64,000 nucleotides of DNA from Istiophorus platypterus (Eukaryota; Chordata; Actinopteri; Istiophoriformes; Istiophoridae). A model generated the notes under the pieces. It was not told the DNA's origin, did not search any database, and saw only the letters and a list, made by a program, of their open reading frames with translations. The position numbers and the translations under genes were made by a program. This document shows, piece after piece, positions 1 through 10,660 of this stretch. Every line of letters begins with the position of its first letter. Position 1 is the stretch's first letter. The stretch covers positions 9,437,891 to 9,501,890 of the forward strand of contig CM029131.1 in the NCBI GenBank assembly GCA_016859345.1. The letters run 5' to 3'.

Positions 1-1320
1 ACAGGAATAAGAAGTCATCAACTTTCTCAACTCAGTAAGGATCCAAGTTTTCTGCAAACTTGTTTTTTGATGTTATCCCCAGTATTTGCCAAAACTCGAC
101 TGCTCTTGTGGACTCTGCTACCTATCATTGACCCTACGAACCAACGGTGCAGTTCTGTGGTGGATGATTCCTTTAATGTGATAACGCTCCCCGCAGAGAG
201 CCTCCCTCTTCACCCCTGGGTGAGAGAGGTCAGCAGGAATTCATTATGGGTGGATGCTTGTTTGACAAAAGGGGTTTGGGGGCTTGAACAAAGCTCAAGA
301 TTGTTCTTCTAATACGTTCACTATCCACACATTTCCCTGTGCATAAGCAAGCATTGTCCAAATGTTTAGTCTAATGGGTTTTATTTTTCATTTTGGTTTC
401 CGAACAACTACGAGACATCCTTCCTTCCTGTCTTCTCCTTTCCTGGTGGATTCCAATGCAACTGAGCAAAACAAATGACTTCAGGAACAAGGTACTTTGC
501 TCTTTTTTGTTCTTATTGCAGTTGCACCTCAGAATGAATCGGGGGTTTTGACCTACTCATAGTGCTCTACTCTTAGAAAGATTTCCTCCATGGCATTCAC
601 ACTACTTTAGACCCTTCACTCCTGTGATTGAACCAAAGCCCTTGGGTGTCTGCGGTCACCTCCGGCATTTCAAAAAACCCACAGTAAAGAGACATCCTCT
701 TGAGAAGTGCTCCCTCGGTTTGGGGTTTTGGTGCAACTGGCACAAGACCTGAGCAGCAGGATTCACACTTTGCCTCCACACCGAGATTTGGATGCATTCA
801 GTGAGCACGAGCGTGTTCCTGCCTTTGCTAGACTTGGCACGGCGGCTCCTACATGTCACGGGCCTCGCCTCCCCTGGTCTCAGCCCTCGCTCTAACTAAT
901 ACACTTTTACAGGGTTTTCCTTGGCAGGGGATTGGGGACTGTCTTGCTTCCGTGTCCAAGCTAAACAGAAAAAAAGTTACAGGGGAGGACAGATGGTCCG
1001 CAACGGCATGCAAATGAGTCTGAAACCAAATAACTTTGTCACACCAAAGACAGTCGGCTGCTGTGCTCTTGAACCTTGGCACAAGTGTTTTAACAGATGT
1101 TAGCCTTGTATTGTATGAATTATACATCCATTAAAAAAAAGAAAAAAATTCCATCTTCTCATTGAGTATTTCTACACCATCGTACTGCAATGTTTACACA
1201 AGTAATAGATCTGAGTACTTCCTCCACAACTGACCCTGTTCCATAAAACACTGACCAACATCATTGTCCTACAACATAATACATCTCCATCATCATAGCC
1301 ATCATATTTTTTAAATATTT
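1..1320. other. Intergenic sequence, no gene recognised
   Basis: No reading frame here has a recognisable domain or a plausible exon structure. A plus-strand ATTAAA followed by an A-rich stretch near 1129-1147 could be a polyadenylation site of a gene lying to the left, but nothing else supports that. Confidence 0.5.
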
Positions 1321-1645
1321 TACCAAGGGTTGCTTTTGATTATGGATCAATCTGTTGATTATTTTCTCAATTAATCAACTCTTTGAAAAAATAAATCAAA
1401 AAAAAGGGAGAGATCCTTTTGTGCAGCTTGTTTTGTCCAACCAACAGTTCAAACTTCAAAATTATTGAAACCAGACTGAAAACATTAAAATGATTAAAAG
1501 GAAAAAATGGTAAACCCTCACATCTGAGAGGTTGGAACCATGAAATGTTTGGTATTTTTGCATGAAAAATAAGAAGATTAGAAGATTATCAAAATAGTTG
1601 GCACTTCACTCTCTGTCAATCAGCTAATCATTTCAGCTCTACTTG
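1321..1645. repeat. Dispersed teleost repeat (decayed copy 1)
   Basis: The stretch begins with a variant of 'gttgattattttctc' followed by 'aattaatcaac', contains 'cttgttttgtccaac' in the middle, and ends with 'caaaatagttggc' and 'atcatttcagctct'. That order matches a repeat common in percomorph genomes, usually reading gattaatcgattagttg ... tgtcttgttttgtcc ... atcaaaatagttgg ... cgttgcagctct. Related decayed copies occur at 25196-25330 and 30080-30335. The identification is from memory of the family, not from a database search. Confidence 0.6.
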
Positions 1646-1734
1646 TAAATACTCATGAATTGTTCAATTTATAACAAAGCAGCACATTTTACCAGATCTT
1701 TCTGCTTTGTAAGCAAATATCTTAATTTTTAAAG

Positions 1735-1830
1735 TAACTAAAACTGTCATATTACTGTAGCTGGGTAAAAAGTAAAATATTTCCCAATATTAGTAAAAAA
1801 TGTAGCATGAAAAGAAAGTATTTATGTTCC
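1735..1830. repeat. Fragment of 'aagtaactaa / gtaaaaagtacaatattt' teleost repeat
   Basis: The phrases 'aaagtaactaaaactgtca', 'gggtaaaaagtaaaatattt' and 'tagcatgaaaagaaagtat' occur in the order and spacing of a very common percomorph element. Fuller or sister copies are at 7940-8297, 38440-38590 and 49790-49925. Confidence 0.55.
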
Positions 1831-2728
1831 ATCACTGAATGAAATATGCCTTCAAACCCAAAACTACACTTCTTCATTTGTGGCATTACATGATGATGAT
1901 GACATGCTTGTATCTTTGAGTTATCTTGACTTAAAGGTATTAAAAATGCAAAAATACACCTTTATCCCCAACTTCTCATTCGATCCATCAGAAATACGTA
2001 ATCAGCTACACCAGTGTCCTTAAATTTATTTACAGTTTTTATAAATAAAAGGGGAGGATGGTAAAGAGACTGCAATGGTTCGTAGCAGAGGGTGAACGTC
2101 CATGGTACTGCCCCCTCGTGGTGGTTTACACTAAATGCAGCCCTGGAAAAAAAAGGATATTTGTTAAAATTATAATGTAACATGCTCTAAATGTAGCAGT
2201 TATCAAAACATGGTTAAATGGGGCCAGACGGTTTGATCACTTTTGCACATACTCTTACATAGGTATTGTTACTTTAAATTTCTTTATTTATTGCATTTAA
2301 TATATGAAACTATGCAATAATATAATGAGGCAACTTACGATAGCTGCCCTGCATGCCTATTTTATAAATAGGAAACATATTGAGTCATTTCATAAGCGCC
2401 TAAATACAAAGGGAAGTTTATCCAGCCACAAGGCGAAAGACGTGAGCAATTTGTATATAATCCATGTCCCACAATTCCTTGGCCCGGGACCCCGGCTGTC
2501 TGCTTGGACTCCGTCCGTAAACAAGATCTGATTTCTGAAATTGACGTGTTTGAGGTAACATTCCCATGCCTCGATTTTGAAAAAGCAGTTCATGGTTCCA
2601 GGTTCTGGCAAACAAGAGCAGAGAAACTTGGAGCCGTGGAGAAGAAAACAGAAATAATGCAGGAATAACAGAAAAAAAAAGAAAAAAGATTAACTCTCTG
2701 CCGCCAAAACTAAACCCATTTTCAGAAT

Positions 2729-2752
2729 AAACTCATTGCTCGCAATGAGTTT
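2729..2752. repeat. Perfect inverted repeat, 11-bp arms
   Basis: AAACTCATTGC and GCAATGAGTTT are perfect reverse complements separated by two bases, followed by a T-rich run. It has the shape of an intrinsic terminator, but in a vertebrate intergenic region that reading does not apply. It is best listed as a short snapback palindrome. Confidence 0.75.
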
Positions 2753-2864
2753 TTTTGTTTTTTTTTGAGATTTAAAGCAACTTCATTGATATTAGACTAT
2801 TAAACTTAATTGCAGGATATGGATCCTGCCCTGTGCTTGTATTACTCTGGTCTTGGCTGGGTCG

Positions 2865-2960
2865 TCATGCTTGACCATCAGACCAATATCTGGGCATAGC
2901 TGGGACAGGGGGGCTCTCATCAGGTTCTGGGGGATTACAGTCAGACTGAAAATGAGCCTC
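2865..2960 (-). other. Possible orphan terminal exon
   Basis: On the minus strand a pyrimidine-rich tract ending in 'caatctag' precedes a 31-codon open stretch that starts in phase 0 and ends in TGA. The peptide contains PPEPDESPPVPAMPRYW, a proline-rich composition more protein-like than random intergenic sequence. No family was recognised and no partner exon is visible: the gene immediately upstream already has its own stop and poly(A) signal. It could be an alternative last exon, a relic, or chance. Confidence 0.15.
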
Positions 2961-4385
2961 CTAGATTGCAGGGAAAAAGTCAAGGATCAAGGCCTGAGCT
3001 GGAAAAAAAATCTAACAGAAACTTAGCTGCTAAGATAGATGTTACTCCAGCTGTCAAGACGGCGGCCGTTTTGAGAAACAAATCCTGGCGGACGACAGAC
3101 AAATCTAAATGTCGGTTCAAACTTAATTTGTAACCGGAGAAGGTGCCTCGGAGCATTCCAGCCGTCGGCGCAATTTTTTCCCCACTCCAGACTCGGAAGG
3201 GGAATGCGGGGTGCCCCCCCCCCTTCCCCACGCAGGGGCCGATTGATTAGGAGTTAACACCCAAAATGCCACTCGGCTGTCCAAGAATTACTGCAGGGAA
3301 ATTACAGCTTGTGACTCATGTCCAACTGTGACAGTAAAAAAGGGAGAGAGAGAGAGATGAGGTGTGATAAAAACGCCGGCCGGCTCAGAGGGAAAACCAG
3401 GATTTAGCTTCGGAAACATCACATCAACTCAGGCAATCAAAATATTCTCCACATTACCACACGCCGAACTTTGATTAGGCTTGGATTTCTAATCCACAAA
3501 GGGAGACAAACACCAGAGGGTCTTTTGGAACATGTGCTCCAGAAGTAGATTTGTAAAAACAGCACGGAGGAGATGAATTCCCCCTCAACCACAAATTAAA
3601 CACATCAAATTTAATTCAGTTTGTCACGAGGGTTTGCGCTTTAATCCCCCCGACCAGAGTTCTCTCTTCTGGGGTGTCCCTAAGCAAACACCAAACCTCG
3701 AGCCAGACGCTATGCTGTTACACTGCTTAATGACCTTTGACCCCATCTTTACAGACTTTGGACAGATTTTCCTACAGTCAATGTCCCCGTGACTGCAGTG
3801 ATTTCTCTCGTGAGTCGTATTTTTTCGCTTTATTATAAACCTTCAGCGCCAAAAGTTTAGCATCAGCTTCAAAGCATCACGCACACAGATGTGAATCTAG
3901 TCTTGAGATAGTTTATTTTTTCTAATTAAAATAAAGAGGCCAATGGATTCTTAAAGTGACACAAAACATACAGAAGATAAAATAAAAAGACCCCCAAAAC
4001 TCACTGTTTAACTTGATGAAGGAACAAGCCCATGTACCACCCCACCTGTATTCTAAAACTTGCATGATACACAGTGCTAATATGCTAATTGTAGTAACGT
4101 AGGCATAATGTTCACCATCTCAGTTTAGCTAAGCTTCAGCACTAAACACAAAGTATAGCTGTGACTGATGTTAATTTCAGTTTTGCAGGTGTTTGGTCAT
4201 AAAGCACAGTCCTGGACAAATTAAAAAAAAGAAAAAATAAGAAAGAAAGTGATCTGATGACGGTGCCAGATTAAAACTAAAGGGTCAATCACAGTTGTCA
4301 ACCTCATGGTTGTGCTAGAGGATAAGTCAGGATCACCATGCTTACAAGGATTCCGCCACTAAAAACCACTGACGTCTGTGTGAAA

Positions 4386-4391
4386 TTTATT
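4386..4391 (-). terminator. Poly(A) signal of the coiled-coil gene
   Basis: The plus strand reads tttatt, giving canonical AATAAA on the minus strand. It lies about 130 nt past the stop codon at 4522, which implies a short 3' UTR. Confidence 0.6.
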
Positions 4392-4521
4392 TTCAATCCA
4401 TCCAACAGTTGTTGAGAATTTTCAGTCAGAGCCAAAATGGTGGACCGGCCATCACCGCCATCCCTGGAGTCCCACCGAGTGTCTTCGAGTCAACCCGTTC
4501 CGGTGCAGCCTCCAGACGCCA

Positions 4522-5319
4522 TCAGCTCCTGCTCGCTATCCTCTTGGACCTTCTCAGACCGGCGCCCTGTGCCTCCTCTCTGGCACCGACGGCAGCCACG
4601 GTGGCTTCCCCCCTTCCGCCGTGTGAGAGGGTGGCCCGCCGCGACGTGGACCGAGCTGCCCCGCTTCTCGCCTCAGTCTGATTTTGCGGCCGTGGAGCTG
4701 CGGTCTGGGCCGTTCCCGGGGGCTTCCTGCTCCCTCGAACGGACTCTTCTGAATTGGACCCCTGCTCCTCGACTTTCTGCTGCGGCCCTTTGGCCACTTT
4801 GAGGGACTTTGTCGGCTTCTCTGTCACAGATTCAGACTTCTGTTTTGTCTGCTTAGTTGTTGAGGTCTTCAGGGTTTCACTTGTTTTCTTATTTGCATGA
4901 TCATCTTCCACGCTGGCCTGACCAGCAGTTTTACTGTCTGTGTGTTTAATCTTTGTTGATTTACTTTGCTTTGTTGTGTCTTGCAGCTTTTCCGTAGATT
5001 TAACAGTCTTTTTTCTTCCCTTTCCTTGATGTTTCACTTGGCTCTTGGCTGCTTGTGGGTCCTCAGAGGAATCCTCTACTTCAGCCTCCGCTTTGATTTC
5101 TTCCCGGGTCTTGATCTGCATCCGAAGAGCTTTGTAGGCTTCCTGTGAAACCAGATTTTTTTTTATTTCTTTAGAGAACCGGATGCAACATTTTGAGACC
5201 AAACATTAATGGGTAAGATTTACGATCAAACCAGATTCTCACCTCTTCTTGCGCAAGTTCAGATGTCAGGTCAGACAACTCTATCATCAATCTCTGTATG
5301 TTCATCTGAAAGCAGGTTT

Positions 5320-5351
<32 letters not shown>

Positions 5352-7511
5352 TTATGAACAATGAAATATCAAGCAAACTGGAACTGCTCTTACCTGTTCA
5401 ATGGCAATTTGTTGTTCAAACTGCCCTCTCTCTTCAGCCTCTTTCTTCCTCCTATCACAGAAGTACATTTTGAGGAATCCATGTTAGTAATACATGAGAA
5501 AACACTAGCTGCTGCTTTCAGTGACACAAAGCTTCATCTATGTAAATTCTTCTTTACTTGTTTGCCATCATTTTCTCCATCTGGGCAAGTCGCAGCCTCT
5601 TCTCGTCCATGGCTCTCTGGACGCTTTCTGTCGTTACCATGGCCAGGAGGGACTTGGTATCCAGGCCCGTCAACTCTGGCGACGGAGACGTCCTTTGAAG
5701 GACCGCCGCCACCCACTCGCTGAGCTCTTCACGGGATGGGAACTGACAGAAAATTGAAAAAAAAAAACAAAACAAAAACAACCCCCCCCCAAAAAAAATA
5801 ACCCAACAACAAACAAAAAGATGCATCATGATCCGCAGGATAAGTTTGTGTTTTTCTTTTCAACTATTTTTCAAATGAACCTGAACAGTTTTATTGGTAT
5901 GTACGATTTATGGAATTAACAAAAAAAAAGAAGAAAAGAAAACGTGTCATCCTGCAGACTCGGTCGTCCTGTGTTTCAAGTCGAGGATCCAATGCGCCTC
6001 TGCATCTTTTCTGGACGCCATCGCCTTCCTCACCTTTTTTTTTGGGAAGGGGGGGGGGTTTCCACTGAATATTATCTAACAGACTATAAATGCCAGAGGA
6101 ATGACCTAAAAGGATCCATCATCTTTAACTTCACTTTCATACCATCTCTGACCTTCAGGAGAGAGACATTTTTTGGAAAATAATGCTATTTTAGGGGTAA
6201 TATAAAATTCTAGTAAAATACCTGTAACAGACACGGTCTTGTACATTCAGAGAAGGTTACTATGGTGGTAAAAAATGCTCAAATGTGCCCTGGTATCATA
6301 GGAACTCTCTTCAAAACCTTGAATTAATATTTTTTTATTCCAAACTTATGCTGAAAAACTATTATTTGTAACTGAGGAGTAGTATCGTGGAGAGGAGGTT
6401 TTAAAAAGATAACAATGACATCTACTCATCATCTTCCTTTAATTATTGCAACTGAAAAGAGAAACACCTTATTTAGTTCGGCCTGTGCCTTCTCCCTGGA
6501 GGTGCATGCCATCTCCAAGGCCATCGTTTCCTTCTTCAGTAACCTCTGCACCTCCTCCAAGTCTCCCTGAGGACAGTCAAAATATCCCATTTCATCCGCA
6601 AACTGCGGTCTTAGTAAACAAAACAAAACACTAAGAAATAATGAAATCTAGGTGCAACTAGGGAACGCGATAGACAGGAGGGAGTTAAAAAGCCAGAATT
6701 ACCTGGAGTTTTTTAATAAGTTTCTCTTCCTTCATATTTCTAATGAACTCCAAGTCAGCTGGTGTCAGCTGGTACCCCTTCATCCCTTTGAGCATGGAAG
6801 CAGGGTGAATGGGTTCTGAAATGTTTTCTGAGCACACAAGAAGGAGAAGAAGAAGAAGAAGAAGAAGAAGAAATAAGAAGCACAGCGAGGAAACCATTAA
6901 GTGCAGGAAAACAACCCTGCAATTAAAACTGCAGCTTTACAAGCTCTCGCATGTGACTTTCGCCATCATAGAGCCAAAAGTGAAATCAGTGGAGGCCGTT
7001 TTCCTGCCGAATAAAAAAAAACGATGAGTAAATGTTCAATATTATTTCCACACTTCTGGTTGGACCTAAAATGTGCATTTACAAGAATTCTTTTTATTCC
7101 CCAAGGGAGTTTAAAAACAATTTACTGAACAAGACCACTAAAAAAAGGAGCAGACTGTTTTTCTACTGATCGCGGTTTGTTGTACCTGTTTTGGTCTCTT
7201 GGGTGTTGAAATCAAACGTTCTGTCATGGTCATTGTTATCCTGATCTCTGGTTGCTGCCTGTTGATGAACAAGAGATTAAACAGTGAGATACAGTTTGGT
7301 AAAGAGGGGCGATGAAGTATCGTATGGTCTCTGCATGCACCTCCGTGTTCCGCTGCGGTTCCTCAGGATCCTCACTTGGATCGTCGGTGCAAAAATCCAG
7401 GTGTCTCTTTACATCTGCCAGGGGAGGAGTCCTGGGGAGCTGCCGGCCTGACGGGATGCAGTTCCCCTTATGACTGCTGTCTCTCAGGATTTCAAAATAT
7501 CTGACTGACAT
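4522..7511 (-). CDS. Unrecognised coiled-coil nuclear-type protein (eight exons, ~464 aa)
   Basis: Eight exons join in frame with GT...AG introns: 7511-7341, 7258-7186, 6827-6703, 6566-6468, 5742-5558, 5451-5394, 5305-5243 and 5142-4522. The ATG at 7511 is the first ATG in its frame, since the upstream open codons begin only with GTG. The ~57-residue first exon is polar and contains a TPPLADVKRHLDF motif. Residues ~85-260 are charged and heptad-like (LEFIRNMKEEKLIKKLQ, then LAQMEKMMANKRKKEAEE), predicting a coiled coil with a PSREELSEWV helix in the middle. The last ~200 residues are rich in K, S, T, E and A and end in LRRSKRIASRS, which looks like a nuclear-localisation or chromatin-binding tail. 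There is no signal peptide or membrane segment. The architecture resembles kinetochore or centrosome coiled-coil proteins. A ZW10-interactor (ZWINT)-like identity is a weak guess from local resemblance around EFIRN..K. The exon structure is well supported; the function is not. Confidence 0.82.
5320..5348. repeat. (AAAT)n microsatellite
   Basis: About seven tandem AAAT units lie in the intron between the sixth and seventh exons of the coiled-coil gene, 15 bases upstream (in the gene's sense) of the seventh exon. Confidence 0.9.
6839..6872. repeat. (AAG)n microsatellite acting as a polypyrimidine tract
   Basis: About ten AAG units on the plus strand read as (CTT)n on the minus strand. They sit about ten bases upstream of the acceptor of the third exon (6827-6703) of the coiled-coil gene, so the microsatellite supplies most of the pyrimidine tract for that splice site. 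Confidence 0.85.
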
Positions 7512-7939
7512 GTCTGAGCTTCTCTTGACTCCAAAAAGACTGATTAAAGAGCAAATAAAAAAAGCTGCAGGTCCTGCACTCAGGTCTCGGTGCAGAGTTC
7601 TGCTGTTTGTTTCCTCCCCACCCACTCTATGTCTGAACAGGTAGAGCGGCTGTGGTTTTACTCATCACTGCCTCATCATCACTTTCACCTGTGGCTGAGA
7701 GTTGACTGATTGCTCCTTTTGACCAGCAGATGGAGACAGGTCACTTTTAGTTTTGAGGTTTGGGGAAAGGGAAGCACTGCGTTAAGTAATTTTATGTGAG
7801 GCCCCCAAGTCAGTAAAATTATTAAGGTTTTTACACTTTTTGCATAATTTAATCAGACAGAAATTAACAATGAATTACTAATGTATTTGCAATACATTGT
7901 AATGATTTACTTTTAGATGTATAAAATGCAGGAGGACAG
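7512..7939 (-). promoter_or_regulatory. Presumed 5' UTR and promoter region of the coiled-coil gene
   Basis: This sequence lies directly upstream of the minus-strand start codon. The reading frame stays open for about 38 codons above the ATG, but no upstream ATG is present. I see no TATA box or clear CpG cluster, so the transcription start cannot be placed. Confidence 0.3.
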
Positions 7940-8297
7940 TGGTGGAAAGGAACTAAGTACATTTACTCAAGTGCAATTTATCCTTGTACTTTTCAGCACT
8001 TGAGTATTTCCATTTTGGGGTATTTTTTTTAGTCCTTTATTATATTTTAGAGGCATTTTTTATACTTGATACAAGACTTGACTAAATAATTTGACAGATT
8101 TGAACACTACAGTTAGTAGTTACTCTGCACAAAATTCGATCGTCTCTTAAATTATTAGTATTAAAAAGTATAAATTCATTTAAACCATCCACCTCAAACT
8201 ATTCAGGAATTTTATTTTTCTTTGAGTATTTTTCACATTGTTTTACTGTTGCCCTTACTTAAGTAAAAGGGTCCAAGCACTTCTGCCTCCTCTGCAA
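7940..8297. repeat. MITE-like teleost repeat with inverted ends
   Basis: The left end reads 'gtggtggaaaggaactaag' then 'tacatttactcaag', and the right end reads 'cttacttaagtaaaaggg' then 'acttctgcctcctctgc', a degenerate inverted version of the left. Internal phrases 'cttgagtatttccatttt' and 'tttgacagatttgaac' match a non-autonomous DNA element common in percomorph fishes. At ~360 bp this is the most complete copy in the window. Confidence 0.7.
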
Positions 8298-8396
8298 AAG
8301 GAATCACAGTAACACTGTCAGATGTACTGCACAGATACGACAGTGGACATTGCACAAGTTACAGTTTCACAGGCCCAGTTCCTCCATATAATAACA

Positions 8397-8460
8397 CAGA
8401 TGGACAGACAGACAGACAGATAGATAGACAGACAGGCAGGCATGCAGACAGACAGATGGG
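8397..8460. repeat. (CAGA)n/(TAGA)n microsatellite
   Basis: Imperfect tandem GACA/GATA tetranucleotides with interruptions. An apparent minus-strand reading frame across it encodes only a cysteine/leucine/serine periodicity caused by the repeat. Confidence 0.9.
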
Positions 8461-8649
8461 TCCTGATATAAAATAGCCAGAACCCCATCTATCTTTAAAC
8501 TTGCTGGTGTCACACTGCCAGTCCCACGAGTTCCTTTCCTGGAGCTCCAGCAAGCTGGCCTTCCGCATTTTTAGTCTGATGACTGAGCAAGAATTAACAA
8601 CAGATCCCCATCTCTTTACTATACTACCAAAGCAAGTCCTTATTGAAAA

Positions 8650-8830
8650 TATCTAATGGGATGTGTTGTATATAGAATTGCAATCAGAAATATTCAAACG
8701 TTCTGGGTAAGTGCTGACAAGCTTCTTACACCTCACTTTCGGAATCTTTGCCCATTCTTCACGTGCAAAAGCCTCTAGCTCAGTGATGTTTGATGGCTTC
8801 TGTGCTGCAACTGTATAGGTTAACTTCCCT
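8650..8830. repeat. Probable relic of a dispersed repeat
   Basis: The phrases 'ctttgcccattcttcacgtg' and 'cctctagctcagtgatgttt' resemble an element seen repeatedly in fish genomes ('...ttgcccattcttc...agctcagt...'). The copy is short and decayed. Identification is from memory only. Confidence 0.35.
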
Positions 8831-8900
8831 ATCTCTTGTTAATGATTTCTGAAATGTTATTGCACATAGACTAATATTGTAAAACAATGACATAAACAAA

Positions 8901-8944
8901 TATGTATGTGTGTGTATATATATATGTATATATATATATATATA

Positions 8945-8985
<41 letters not shown>
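8901..8985. repeat. Compound (TA)n/(TG)n microsatellite
   Basis: Alternating TATG/TA units pass into an uninterrupted (TG)n tract. Confidence 0.95.
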
Positions 8986-8988
<3 letters not shown>

Positions 8989-9325
8989 TATTTTTTTAAC
9001 TGAAACCAGATCTAGCATCTATAATACAAATGTAAACAAGGGGCTGCCCACCACGAAATTTCACAAACTTTCAAATCTTGCAGTATCGTGTGAGATGATG
9101 GAGAAATTTAAACTAAATATTACTCTGATGCTCATCTTCTGCCTTCTGTGATTTTTTTTTAAATACAAAAACATCAGAACCGTTATTAGAAACATTTACA
9201 CTGTTTTCTAGTTTTGCTCTGATACTGACGAGGCTCTAAGAAAAGCTGGGGAAACACGCAGGATTATTTTAAGGCGATTACGGAAAATTACATCGAATTC
9301 ATATGTCGGATAGATAAAGTACGTC

Positions 9326-9366
9326 ATACACTACAAGGCCAAAAGTGTGTGGACATGTGAACAAAA
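9326..9366. repeat. Terminal fragment of a Tc1-like or similar DNA element
   Basis: The phrase 'acactacaaggccaaaag' then 'tgtgtggaca' closely resembles the end of a teleost DNA transposon that usually reads acactatatggccaaaagtatgtggaca. Only the terminus is present, about 100 bp upstream of the CpG-rich promoter. Confidence 0.45.
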
Positions 9367-9474
9367 CCGTAGATGAGAAACAGCTGTGGCGTGTTGGAGG
9401 AAACAACAACCGCTGGATTCTTTGGAAAACATCCGCCTCTGTTTATGAAGTGAACTGACGCTGGGCAGTCGGAC

Positions 9475-9693
9475 TCTCCACCAATCAGAGGCGACTTCTA
9501 GGCGGAAGCGGACTCAGCCGACCAATCAGCGTTTAGTTTGTTGCCGGCTATGGCGGAGGCGGAGGCTGAGGCCGAGTGAGCGGGAAGGAGCAAACAGGGG
9601 AAAATGAGTGAAAATACGGAATAATAGCGACGTTTGAGCGGTGGCTCAGGAGCTTTAATCGACCAGCACCGTGAAAGACTTGGTTACTGAAGG
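9475..9693 (+). promoter_or_regulatory. CpG-rich promoter and 5' UTR with two CCAAT boxes
   Basis: Two copies of ccaatcag (about 9480 and 9521) are followed by a G/C-rich stretch with repeated gcggaggcgg-type units and then an ATG with a purine at -3 (9694). No TATA box is evident. This is the composition of a TATA-less housekeeping promoter and is unlike the AT-rich surroundings. It lies about 2 kb from the start of the minus-strand gene, too far to call a shared bidirectional promoter with confidence. Confidence 0.6.
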
Positions 9694-9776
9694 ATGTCGG
9701 ATGCTAAAGCAAACTTCTGGGCTGTTGTGGAGCAGGAGCGAAACGGCCGGATAACGAGCACACCTGCGGAGCCCAG
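9694..9776 (+). CDS. Short coding first exon of unidentified gene
   Basis: The exon begins ATG with good context (A at -3), encodes MSDAKANFWAVVEQERNGR followed by about eight more residues, and ends in a strong donor (CAG|GTAAGG) in phase 2. I do not recognise the peptide. The next visible exon, at 10661 (osbpl11-like), is read in phase 0. Direct joining would shift frame and hit a stop after a few codons. Either other exons are skipped over or missing, a base has been lost at the acceptor, or this exon belongs to a different transcript. It shows no similarity to the known OSBPL11 N-terminus or a PH domain. Confidence 0.45.
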
Positions 9777-10660
9777 GTAAGGCTAACGAGCTAACTGTTT
9801 ATGCGTTAGCGTTAGCGTTAGCGTTAGCATTAGCATTAGCCTGGTTGGAGATCCTTTTTTTTTCTATCAGGACAGTGAAAAAATAATAGTAAAAAGACCC
9901 CCCCCATAACAATAGTTACATCTTCCATATATAATTTTTTTCTAATTTTCTCTCAACTATTTTTTTTATGTTTTCTTCATTTTTGTCAACTGATTCAGAG
10001 GAAAGGTAAAACATAGGTTTTGATTTAGTTTTACAGTCAGTTTAAATAATATTTTCCTTATTACACAAATTAGCACAGTGCGTTCAATCAAAACTCACTG
10101 TGTTGGATCAAGTTAGTCAGTGTCAGCTGAACAATGTTAAAGTCACTTCCCTCAAACTGGAATAAGGCTCTTTACTCTGGTGTCACAATGTAAATCAACA
10201 TTAAGATGCTGAGTGAAATTATTACTAGAAAAACGCTCTTCAACAAAACTTTCCTATACACATGTATTAGTTGTGTGTTGATCAAGGCACCTGTATCAAC
10301 ATGCATCTCCAGAGCCAAACAGTGGTATGATGTAGTTGACAGCTACTAGGTTGACTTTCAACCTAAGTCTGTCCTAGAATTCAAACTTTAAAAAAGCATA
10401 AACTTGTCCGAATGGAAAAATATAGTAGTAACCAGGGAAGAATGAGCCGATCTTGGATCAGGAATCACTTTCGGGATCTGTTTTTTTTGTTTGTTTGTTT
10501 GTTTGTTTTTTAACTTCTAATTTGCATTGACCTTACAGGCTGCAGTAAGCACTTCTTGTTGTGTAGATTTATTATCTTGCCATTCCGTGTCCTGTGTAAT
10601 TCCAACTAGAAATCAAATGAACAAACATTGCAACCATATTTATTTGTGCTTCCCTCCCAG
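9777..10660 (+). other. Presumed intron with a short (GTTAGC)n tract
   Basis: A run of gcgttagc/gcattagc hexamers (about 9803-9841) starts just after the splice donor. The rest is AT-rich with no coding exon. In particular there is no PH-domain exon here, although OSBPL11-type proteins need one upstream of the ligand-binding domain. Confidence 0.5.

Larger units (their letters stand above)
1831..4385. other. Intergenic sequence downstream of the coiled-coil gene
   Basis: No supported gene. The stretch holds a CTCF-like motif at 2108-2121, a snapback inverted repeat at 2729-2752 and a weak terminal-exon-like segment at 2865-2960 on the minus strand. The rest shows no recognisable structure. 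Confidence 0.5.

Noticed and set aside
4437..4802. 121-codon plus-strand frame
   Set aside because: Antisense shadow of the GC-rich terminal exon of the coiled-coil gene.
7236..7625. N-terminal extension of the coiled-coil protein upstream of 7511
   Set aside because: The upstream in-frame start is GTG rather than ATG, and the 3' part of that frame reads into an intron; the ATG at 7511 is preferred.
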